Shown here: positions 32,173 to 41,999 of the stretch, one piece after another
Position numbering within the stretch: position 1 is the stretch's first letter
Layout of the letters: every line of letters starts with the position of its first letter
Source: Erpobdella octoculata
Lineage: Eukaryota; Annelida; Clitellata; Hirudinida; Erpobdellidae
Direction of reading: 5' to 3'
DNA length: 64,000 bases
Assembly (NCBI GenBank): GCA_963978895.1
Contig: OZ022242.1
Location: 27,812,924-27,876,923 of the forward strand
The notes under the pieces: model-generated
The model's database searches: none
What the model was told of the DNA's origin: nothing
Seen by the model: only the letters and a program-made list of their open reading frames with translations
Program-made: the position numbers and the translations under genes

Positions 32173-33006
32173 ACGGCGTACAATCCGTCACTAGCTAATT
32201 TAATAACTATCGAAGATATATGTTTTATGATATATATTATAAGGAAACATAGCGTTGATATGTTTTTACGAGCCACATATATCAGAAACTTGGATGGCGT
32301 ACAATCCACCACGAAATAACACAAATATACATGTCTCAACTTCAGACTCGAACCCACGACTGTCGGATCGGCAACACCGCCTCGCATCATGCCAACTACC
32401 TTACCATCTGCGCCACTTCCACCGTCAAAAAACAGTGGTTGTTAAGCGCTTTTGTTGGGGTATATTGAACACAACACTCGACTATGAATGGGTACGAATC
32501 AATGCTCGATAGTATTATAAGTTCAATATACCCCAACAAAAGCGCTTAACAACCACTGTTTTTTGACGGTGGAAGTGGCGCATATGGTAAGGTAGTTGGC
32601 ATGATGCGAGGCGGTGTTGCCGATCCGACAGTCGTGGGTTCGAGTCTGAAGTTGAGACATGTATATTTGTGTTATTTCGTGGTGGATTGTACGCCATCCA
32701 AGTTTCTGATATATGTGGCTCGTAAAAACATATCAACGCTATGTTTCCTTATAATATATATCATAAAACATATATCTTCGATAGTTATTAAATTAGCTAG
32801 TGACGGATTGTACGCCGTACAACTTATAATACTATCGAGCATTGATTCGTACCCATTCATAGTCGAGTGTTGTGTTCAATATACCCCAACAAAAGCGCTT
32901 AACAACCACTGTTTTTTGACGGTGGAAGTGGCGCAGATGGTAAGGTAGTTGGCATGATGCGAGGCGGTGTTGCCGATCTGACAGTCGTGGGTTCGAGTCT
33001 GAAGTT

Positions 33007-33009
<3 letters not shown>
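32173..33009. repeat. Inverted/tandem cluster of three tRNA-like SINE units
   Basis: Each unit has an A-box-like TGGCGCAGATGG and a B-box-like GGTTCGAGTC. Unit 1 is minus (boxes near 32410 and 32350). Unit 2 is plus (32576-32587 and 32637-32646). Unit 3 is plus (32929-32940 and near 32990), cut by (AT)n at 33009. A 55-bp linker joins them. A-to-B spacing (61 nt) is long for a plain tRNA gene, so a tRNA-derived SINE is preferred. Matching ORFs on both strands here are translations of the inverted copies. Confidence 0.6.

Positions 33010-33088
<79 letters not shown>
33010..33088. repeat. (AT)n microsatellite left of PLE-2
   Basis: Uninterrupted TA dinucleotides between the third SINE unit and the start of PLE-2. 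Confidence 0.95.
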
Positions 33089-33089
<1 letters not shown>

Positions 33090-33136
33090 AATAATTAGGA
33101 ACAAGATGTTCTTTCAGACACGCTTTATTAAAGACT

Positions 33137-35197
33137 ATGGCCCATTTCTTATTACAAACTTTTTCTATCTTGGGCCCTCTATTTGCCGATTTTTATATGA
33201 GTCATTTAGAAAATCGTGTGTTCGACGCCATCAATAAACCTACATTATATGCAAGATATGTCGATGACATCTTTGTGATTGCTCGAGATACTACACATTT
33301 TGAAGAATTAAGAACTAAGTTTCAGCAATACTCTGTGTTGAATTTTACAATCGAATATAGCTACTGTAATCATACGTTACCTTTTCTGGACGTGTTGGTC
33401 TCTCAAACGGATTCCGGCCTTGCACATGAAATGTATGTCAAGCCTTCCTCCGAGGGTCTTTGCATGAACGGTGCCGGCTACTGTTCTGATATATACAAAG
33501 AGAGTGTTATACATAACCTTCTTGCTCGCGCTTATGGGCTGTCAGAAGATTGGTGTAAATTTCACACAGAAGTCAAACGTCTCAAAACGCTGTTGATCAA
33601 CAATAACTACACCAACACCATGGTTGATTCTGTTGTGAAAAGATTTGTGAATAAAAAGATTTCTGGCATTCCAGAAAACACTCCTAATGATGTCGTCAGG
33701 ACTGTTGATATCCGTTACTGTTCCCAAATGCAAGACAATTACCGTCTGGATGAGAGAATATTACGTCAAATTATTACAAGTTGCGTTAAAGTTAAAGATC
33801 GACTCCGACATAGACTGTCATTCTCCATATATTATAAAGACAGAAAACCACACAGCCTTATCATGAAAAATAACCCTCGTCACGCCAGCATTTTCCAGTG
33901 TACAAATGTAGTTTATAAATTTACTTGTCCTGCACCGCATGATGTCATTGCTACCTACATTGGCCAGACACGTACTACGCTCTCCCGCCGGGTTACTATG
34001 CATTTACAGGGTGGCAGTATTACAACGCATTCGCAACTGGCTCACAACACAAAACTCAACAGACAAACACTCGTCGATAACACTGTTATTCTCCATCACG
34101 AGGCCGACCCCTCTCGATTAAAAATTGCCGAGGCCCTCTACATTGTCCGGGATAAACCAATACTAAACGTCCAAGATGACCATTTTGGACGGACCCTTAA
34201 ACTATTCAACAATAGGCACCACTTGCAGTGCCACAGCGTTGGTGTGCCGCAGGGCTCGTCATCCGCTGTTGCCCCTAACACTTGTATATTGAATGATCAT
34301 GCACTTGACAGGCATAGCAAGAGCCCACGTTGTGATCCGGTTTCCTGTGCTCCGTCCACCGGCGCAATGGACCATGCTAACCTTATTGAAATTTGTGGTT
34401 TGCCAAATTGTGATCGGCCTACTGGTCCTCCGTCTGCCAGTTCTGTGGATGATACCGGTTGCATTGAGGCTGTGCGTTTGATCGAACAGTGCTTTATCGA
34501 TCCGTCGGCCATCTGCCGGCCTTCTTCGGACCCGGTGAATGGTGATATGCCACAGGCCTCACCATTGACTGTTCTCCCGCTTTCTCCCTTTGTCACACCT
34601 CGTCTCTTGCTCTCAGATTTATCTGTACTCCGTACTAGGAGTTCGGCAACCAAAACTACAGGTGTTCCCCATTACAGTTACGACCATCCTTGTGACCAGT
34701 ACGACAACGGTTCCATTTCTCGTCGTGTTTTATCTCCTTTGTCTGCCAACGCAATAGACGCTGCCAACGAAATAGACCCTACCAACTGTATCGATGTTTC
34801 AAATGCAACCGAACTGTGCCCTGCCGACATGCCAAGGACTCCGCTATTCACTGTTCTCCCGCATTCTCCTTTTGTCACACCTCGCCTCTCCTTTTCTGAT
34901 TTATCTGAACTCCGTACTAGGAGTTCGCCAACCAAGACTACAAATGTATCTTATCACAGTTATGATCATCCTTGCGACCAATACGACAACGGCCCAGTTT
35001 GTGGTCCTGTTTCCTTTTCTCCATCTACCAACCATATTGAAGTGTTGGACGCGGTCGAACAGTGCTCCACTGGCTTGTCAGCCATGAGCCAACCTCCTCG
35101 AGGCCTCGAGACTGCTGACCTGCATGATGGTGATGGGACTGGTCCGATGTGTCCGCATTTGATTGATAACTGCAATATTACTATACGTAGACGTTGA
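33137..35197 (+). CDS. PLE-2 protein: RT C-terminal half and GIY-YIG endonuclease
   Basis: 686-residue ORF; the first dozen residues come from the inverted arm. PLE homology starts LGPLFADFYMSHLEN, then the RT active site YARYVDDIFVIARD (near 45). A connector (EGLCMNGAGYC) follows, then a GIY-YIG domain (NVVYKFTCP, TYIGQTRTTLSRR, LKIAEALYIVRD). The tail holds two repeats of about 100 residues (VLPxSPFVTPR, SDLSxLRTRSS, SYDHPCDQYDNG) and ends NCNITIRRR. PLE proteins copy their RNA and cut target DNA. This copy lacks RT motifs A and earlier, so is inactive though open. Confidence 0.85.
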   Translation: MAHFLLQTFSILGPLFADFYMSHLENRVFDAINKPTLYARYVDDIFVIARDTTHFEELRTKFQQYSVLNFTIEYSYCNHTLPFLDVLVSQTDSGLAHEMYVKPSSEGLCMNGAGYCSDIYKESVIHNLLARAYGLSEDWCKFHTEVKRLKTLLINNNYTNTMVDSVVKRFVNKKISGIPENTPNDVVRTVDIRYCSQMQDNYRLDERILRQIITSCVKVKDRLRHRLSFSIYYKDRKPHSLIMKNNPRHASIFQCTNVVYKFTCPAPHDVIATYIGQTRTTLSRRVTMHLQGGSITTHSQLAHNTKLNRQTLVDNTVILHHEADPSRLKIAEALYIVRDKPILNVQDDHFGRTLKLFNNRHHLQCHSVGVPQGSSSAVAPNTCILNDHALDRHSKSPRCDPVSCAPSTGAMDHANLIEICGLPNCDRPTGPPSASSVDDTGCIEAVRLIEQCFIDPSAICRPSSDPVNGDMPQASPLTVLPLSPFVTPRLLLSDLSVLRTRSSATKTTGVPHYSYDHPCDQYDNGSISRRVLSPLSANAIDAANEIDPTNCIDVSNATELCPADMPRTPLFTVLPHSPFVTPRLSFSDLSELRTRSSPTKTTNVSYHSYDHPCDQYDNGPVCGPVSFSPSTNHIEVLDAVEQCSTGLSAMSQPPRGLETADLHDGDGTGPMCPHLIDNCNITIRRR

Positions 35198-35577
35198 TCA
35201 TTTTCAACTTTTAATTAAACTCTCAATTTTATCGATATCCTATTATCTTTGAATTGTAGCTTTAAATTCTTATTTTATTATTTTACCTCTTTGCTTTTAT
35301 TAGTAATTTTCTTTTAATAGTTATATTTTACTACTTAATTTGGTTGTATATTTTAGCACATGTAATTTTTTATTTTTTCTTATATTTTTGTTTATTTTTT
35401 GTTTATTTATTTACTCCGAGGCAAAAAATTTGGTTGTTTCTTAGCGGTTTTCATATTTTACTTTTACTCTTCTTTGTACTTTGACCTCGATTGATGTGTA
35501 AACATATCTGATATGTCTCGCCACACCACTTTATATATTTTCGTTGTAGCTGTAAATTGGTTTTATGAGTTCTGATG

Positions 35578-36147
<570 letters not shown>

Positions 36148-36239
36148 TTGGTGACCCCGTCGTATTTACACATTTTCGTCCGTAAATATATTTTTTGAGT
36201 TATTTGATCACAATTGACCGAATTTTCTTTTTGTGAAAA

Positions 36240-37973
36240 ATGTCTGATACAGAGAAATTCATCGCGATGGGACAAGCTCTGGGCTATTCCGGAGAAGAAT
36301 TGAAGAATTTTGTCAAAGAATTGAAGGATGAAGATCGAGATAGAAGAATGGAGGAACGGAATAAGGCTCAACTAGAACGGGAACGTGAGCGTGAACACCA
36401 ACTGCTGCGTGAGCGCGAACAACGAGAGCATGAGCGCGAACAACGAGAGCATGAGCGCGAAGAACGAGAGCATGAATTGGGAAAGCTAGAATTGGAGTCA
36501 CAAACGAAAAAAGAAACGAAGCCGTCAGTAGAGGCTACTAAGATTCCTTATCCAAAATTTTCTGAAGGTGACGACATCGATGCATTTTTGCTGAGATTTG
36601 AGTCATTGGCAAGAGCCAATGGTCACCCTCAGAAAGATTGGAGAATGCTTCTGGGTTCTCTGCTAAGTGCGAAGACATTGGAAGTGTTTGGCCAACTCAG
36701 CGATAGTCAGATGCAGGACTACAGAACGGCAAAGGAGGCACTCCGTCGTCGTTTTGGGAAGTCGGCGGAAGACTATCGGATTATGTTTCGAGAGTCAAAG
36801 ACCTGGGAACACTATCTTGTACGGCTGGATAGCTACTTCAGGCGCTGGGTGGACCTCGCCGGTGCACAAAATTTAATGTTTTTGTTTCTAAAGGAGCAGT
36901 TCTTTGGAAAGTGCCCGAGGGGAATGGTCGAGTATTTGTTGGGGAAAGACAGTAGCAATGTCAATGAGCTGAGTCTCTGGGTCAACAAATACAGCCAGCC
37001 CCACCCGGAAAAAAGATTAGCAAAAGCAAAAGTAGAAAATACTTATAGGATTAATGGAAATCGGTGTCAATGGGTCAGTGACTCTAAAATGGTTGGACAA
37101 GGCTGTTACAATTGTCATCAAGTTGGACATTTGGCGAAGGGCTGCAGACAAGGTCCTCAGGCAAGTCCAGTCATGTGTCAAGCAGGAAGAGAGGCCACCA
37201 TGCAAAGATTCCGGAGTAGTGAATGCTTCGCGGCCATGGTACTTGACGGTGAAAAGTTTAATTTCACTTAAGATTTTGTGAATAGGAAACCATTAAAGGT
37301 TTTGAGGGACACCGGCTGTACGGCCATAATGGTAAAGAAATCGTTAGTACACCCGCGTCAGATGACCGGAAGAACAATACCATGTGTTTTGATCGACGGC
37401 ACAGTCCGGATAGCTCCAACAGCAATAGTGAAACTCAAAACAGACTGGTTCAGAGGAACCAGAGAGGTTGTGTGCATGAAAAACTTACTTTGCGATCTGG
37501 TGCTGGGAAATGGTGAAGGAATAAAAAGTTTGGATGCAATGGCTGCATGGAAACGCGTTGGTCGGCAACCACAGAAACCCACTCCTAACTACGACAACAC
37601 ACAGAGAAATGATAGGGCATATTATAGGAAAACGTCGGCTAACTCGGATCTGTATCAAAGCAAGAAAAGAAACACGTGTGCCACTTCAAAGTTGGGAAAT
37701 AAAGTTGAGGCAAAAGTTCAAGCTATGAATCCGCCAAAAGAAAGACCAAGGCTCAATCTTCTGCCTAAAAGCCAGCATGGAGGGGTGGGGAAAGATGAAA
37801 AGTTGAATTCGTCAATCTTCGGAGATGCCCGCCCAGTTGACACAACACGCAGAGAGCTAGAGGTTGAGAGAAAGTTTAAAGAAAATCAAGCTACCAAGGA
37901 ACGGCTTGTCAACCAAAGTGGTTTAAAAAAACACCTAATTTTTTTTTCGGGAGAGGGGGGATATGTAAGATGA
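36240..37973 (+). pseudogene. Gag-protease of Ty3-like element B (one break)
   Basis: First frame 36240-37271: MSDTEKFIAMGQALGYSG, coiled coil of EREQREHE units, KIPYPKFSEGDDIDAFLLRF and the knuckle CYNCHQVGHLAKGC (last-His region intact). A deletion plus stop after LDGEKFNFT breaks it. The second frame 37278-37973 resumes with NRKPLKVLRDTGCTAIMV, the protease, and ends near the LTR. It matches the element A protein throughout and likewise carries no pol, showing that the two copies share the same deletion. Confidence 0.85.
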
Positions 37974-38095
37974 AGATGGCTCATCTTACGTATTTTTGTG
38001 ATATTTGTTTATTTTATTTTATTATTTGTGCATTTTATAGTGATTGGTTATGTTTAAGCAATAGTCATTTATATATGTATATATATATATACTCC
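37964..38095 (+). repeat. 3' LTR head of Ty3-like element B
   Basis: Starts TGTAAGATGAAGATGGCTCA; first 25 bases form an inverted repeat (GTAAGATGA / TCATCTTAC). Truncated in (AT)n. Confidence 0.8.
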
Positions 38096-38788
38096 GAAAG
38101 AGTCATTTTGCAGCAAAAAATGTGGATGTCAATGATTTAAATTTTAAGATACAGCAGTTGTTGACAGGCGAATTGGTGTCATACAAATCGATTGATACAG
38201 TTTGCGATGCCAGCGAAGCCGTAAATTATCCAACAGAGTTTTTGAACTCATTGGATTTGCCAGACACCGCATCATCTACAACTTAGAGTTGGATCTCCGG
38301 TTATTCTACTTTGGAATTTGAACCCACCGCGGCTGTGCAATGGCACGCGATTAGTACATAAAAATTGATAAAAAAAAACATTGTCGAAGCCTGCATTTTG
38401 AATGGCAAGTTCTGAGGCAAGAGTGTTTTGCTGCCACGGATCCCAATAGTTTCTACAGATGTGCATATCGAATTCAAATGAATTCAATTTACAATTAGAT
38501 TGGCATTCGCAATGACAATTAATAAGTCGCAAGGCCAAGCAATGTCTGTTTGTGGCTTAGATTTGGGCACGCCATGTTTTTCTCACGAACAATTACCTAT
38601 ACGTGGCATGTTCTTGCGAGGGCAAAAGTTTGTTTGCGTTGGCTAAAGATGGTGTGACAAAAAACATTGTACAATCGACTGCTCTTAGATATTGTTTTTT
38701 TTAAATTGACATAATTTGTACATTAAACTTTTAATAAAAAAAACTAAAATAATTTATACGACAAAAGAACGTTTGCTGGGTCAGCTAA
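38096..38788 (+). mobile_element. Helitron fragment, helicase C terminus and 3' end
   Basis: Frames shift several times but give the Pif1-like helicase tail of Helitrons: INYPTEFLNSL-like [55 protein letters not shown] and [11 protein letters not shown]. The sequence ends GCTGGGTCAGCTAA followed by T, matching a CTRR|T Helitron 3' terminus. The Rep nuclease domain is absent. Confidence 0.75.
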
Positions 38789-38798
38789 TATATATATA

Positions 38799-39679
38799 CT
38801 AGCGGGGTTACCCGGCGTTGCCCGGGGTTTTTAGAGGTTTTTCTAATGTTTGTCTCTCTCGCTCCCGTTCCCTTCTCCACTTTCCCGTTTTCGTAGCGTT
38901 CCCGGTCGCTTTTCCGTTCTCGGTCGTTTTCCAGCTCCCGGTCGCTTTCCCGCTCAGAAGTTCTGTTATCGATTTTCTCTCTTGCTCGCGTTTCCTTCCA
39001 AGCTTGCTCTCCCGATTCCAGTCGCTTTCCGCGTTCCCGGTCGCTTTCCGCGTTCCCGGTCGCTTTCCGCGTTCCCGGTCGCTTTCCCGTTCCCGGTCGC
39101 TTTCCCGTTCCCGGTCGCTTTCCCGTTCTCGGTCGCTTTCCCGTTCTCGGTCGCTTTCCCGTTCCCGGTCGCTTTCCCGTTCCCGGTCGCTTTCCCGTTC
39201 CCGGTCGCTTTCCCGTTCCCGCTCACGCTTGCTCTCCCGTTCCCGGTCATGCTTGCTCTCCCATTCCCGGTCACGGTTGCTCTCCCGTTCCCGTTCCCGC
39301 TCATTTTCTCTTTTACATTCTTTCATAACTTCTGTTAGCCTATAAAACGCAAAATAGATTTGCTAAGACTATATATATATATGAATGTTTGTGGGTTAGT
39401 TTGTCTATTATAGAAACGGGAAAGCACCCGGAACGGACAGCGAGCGGGAACAGAAAAGCAAGCGTGAGCGGGAATGGGAAAGCAAACGTGAGCGGGAACG
39501 GGGCAGCGACCGGGACGGGAAAACGACCGGGAGCGGGAAAGCGACCGGCAGTGGGAAAACGACCGAAAACGGGAAAGCTAACAGGAGTGGGAAAGCAGGT
39601 GGGAAAGGAAACGGGAGAGAAAGAGACAAACATTAGAAAAACCTCAAAAAACCTGGGCAACGCCGGGTATCTCCGCTAG
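38799..39679 (-). mobile_element. TA-flanked inverted-repeat element with 18-bp minisatellite, copy 1
   Basis: Ends are inverted copies of about 80 bp: CTAGCGGGGTTACCCGGCG at 38799, complement of CCGGGTATCTCCGCTAG at 39679, each with TTTTTCTAATGTTTGTCTC inside. TA lies on both flanks. The interior carries 18-bp GGAACGGGAAAGCGACC-type arrays; the 172-residue ORF 39326-38808 (Arg-Glu-Ser-Asp repeats) is their translation. The reverse complement of the whole unit recurs at 52147-53056. Confidence 0.7.
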
Positions 39680-40008
39680 TACATACATAAACACACACAC
39701 AGACACACATACATGCACATACACATACATACATACACACATACATACGCACATATATATATATAGTTCCCGCTCGCTCACCCGCTTCGCTCCGCTCATT
39801 TTGTGACGGATTTCAACAATTTTTTTTTTATTTTTGATTTCCATTGACTCTCAAGGTTGTGTGAAAATTTCATTACGATCGGACGAATGGTGTAGCAATG
39901 CATAAAGGACATTAACATACATATATACATATATACATATATACATATATACATATATACATATATACATATATACATATATACAAACATTCATTTTTAT
40001 ATATATAG

Positions 40009-40044
<36 letters not shown>

Positions 40045-40207
40045 CTCGTGTCAACCGATTTTTTTGATATTTTTTTGTGTACATTTGGTAGGGTTGAGGA
40101 GAGGTCCTAGGCTATTTAAAATATATTTTTTTAATTATTTAAAAAAGTTATTTTGGAAAAACATGAAGGTGCAATTATATCCTTTTTATAGGAAAATGCA
40201 ACAGATA

Positions 40208-40261
<54 letters not shown>
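39680..40261. repeat. Repeat mosaic: (ATGT)n, 150-bp repeat, (AT)n
   Basis: 39680-39760 is ATGT/ACAT-rich. 39766-39915 is the minus copy of a 150-bp repeat (GCGGAGCGGAGCGGG, then CGATCGTAATGAAATTTTC on the other strand) found five times in the window. 39918-40019 is ATATAC-rich. 40041-40210 repeats the 31546-31745 segment. 40211-40261 is (AT)n, the left target side of PLE-3. No gene. Confidence 0.75.
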
Positions 40262-40262
<1 letters not shown>

Positions 40263-40267
<5 letters not shown>

Positions 40268-41618
40268 TACAAGAAACGGACCACATCAACCTGATCGCTT
40301 GCAATCTACTAACGTCGTGTATAAATTCACCTGCCCTCTAAAACATACTTCAATAGAAACATACATTGGACACACCCGCACCACTCTATCTCGGCGCCTC
40401 ACTATGCACTTGCAAGGCGGTAGCATAGCAGCACATTTCCAGACTGCCCACGGTGTTAAACTCACTAGACAAACACTTGTGGATAATACCATTATTTTGC
40501 ATCACGTTCCAGAACCAGCTCGTTTGAAAATTGCCGAGGCACTTTATATAGTCCGTGACCGACCTTCCATAAATATACAAGAAGATCACTCCGGACATAT
40601 CCTAAAGCTTTTTACTACAGCTACTAATCACTCAGTTCATAACATAAACCTACTTCATAATGCTCATACCATTACTTCTAAAGATGTAATGATTAACGCA
40701 TTGCCTTCCTCTTCACTTGCCGTCGTTTCTTTGCCCTCCGTCGGTCACAAATCTGAACGTCCCATACGATCTAGTGTATCTGTACTCTGTACTAAGAGTT
40801 CGTCACCGGAGACTGTAAGGATTCCCCGTCAAAGATCTCGCTCTCATGACCATAATCTTGGTTCTTCTCCTTCATCATCTCTTTCACACCCTAGAATTGT
40901 TGCTAATAACTACCACAGCGAACGTTCTTCTCCACGACGCCCCATGCCAACTAATGAAACTCAGTACAGTCCTGGTTCTCTCTTTCATCCACCTACCTGT
41001 GCTTCTTCATCCTCCATCGACCACGAAGCAGCGTGTCCCAGAAAATCTATTGCACCTGACCTCTACACTGCGAGCATGTCACCAAAAACTATGAAAGTTT
41101 CCCGCCAAAGACCTCGTTCTCACGACCGTGATCCCCGTTGCTCAATTTCACCATCTTTCTTACTTTCTCGAATTGGTGTTTACAACTACCATAGTGAACG
41201 TCCTTCTCGTTTACGTCCGACCGTCAGCACGATTCCAGGCCAGCATACTCCATACAGTCTTCGTTTGCCTTTTCACCCAACTAATGTTGCCCCTGTGGAG
41301 CACAAACCTGAATGTCCCTTACAATGTATTAGATCTGCACTCGGTACTAAGAGTTCGTCACCAGGAAATACAAAGGTATCCCGCCAAAGATATCATTCCC
41401 AGAATTGTAGTCATGGTTTCTCCCCTTCGCCATCCTACTTACTTCCTAGAACCTGTCATAGTGAACGTGCTTCTTCTCGGAGACGGCCCCTCACCATGAT
41501 TCCTACCAGTCGAACTTTGTACATTCCTCGTTTGTTTGCTTTGACTAGTAATGGTGACCACAACACCCTCTTTTCTAATTTAATTAATAACCCAAACATT
41601 ACATTACGTAGACGTTAA
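40263..41618 (+). CDS. PLE-3 C-terminal duplicate (GIY-YIG and tail)
   Basis: 451 residues identical to residues 715-1165 of the full protein at 42000-45497. It is a by-product of the pseudo-LTR structure: the GIY-YIG domain (VVYKFTCP, TYIGHTRTTLSRR) and repeat tail without the RT. Whether it is translated separately is unknown. Confidence 0.75.
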
Positions 41619-41999
41619 TTTTAGATTTTTCTCGCTCTTGGTATTCTAGTTTATGTATTATTTTCGGTCATATTTATTTTATATTTGCTCTTATGATTTC
41701 AATGGTAATTAATACATCCCTTTGTTTTATTTTTTGCTCTTAATTCTATTGATTTATTTTCTTTCTATCTATGTATACTTCGACATTTAAGGCCTTCAAT
41801 TTTTATTTACAATTCTTATCGACGAAAAACTAACACCTGTATCGACGAAAACTAACACCAACAATTATTATGTTAAATTTAATTTATATTTGCTTCTTTG
41901 ATTTTAGTCTTAATTAATACCTTCCCTCGCATTTTATTTTGGTCATATTTTATTTTTATCTACGTACTTCCACATTTCATTATTTGTTTTTAATCGTCT
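41619..41999 (+). other. PLE-3 3' UTR with mini-copies of the element boundary
   Basis: T-rich noncoding segment. Near 41818-41870 it holds two short tandem versions of the boundary sequence (TATCGACGAAAAACTAACACC and TATCGACGAAAACTAACACC, each cut at 20 here), related to ATCGACGAAAAATTAACACC at the true pseudo-LTR edge (42211-42230). Confidence 0.7.

Noticed and set aside
32555..32660. tRNA gene
   Set aside because: A and B boxes are present but spacing is long, the flanking stems do not close a normal acceptor, and three diverged units occur in inverted order; SINE-like repeat preferred.
32133..32948. Identical proteins predicted from both strands (MMRGGVADPTVV..., MICFYEPHIS...)
   Set aside because: They arise because the DNA is an inverted repeat; no homology to a protein family.
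38818..39345. Plus-strand Arg/Ser-rich ORF (FPVAFPF / SRSRSL repeats)
   Set aside because: Frame and strand shadow of the 18-bp minisatellite; open in several frames at once.
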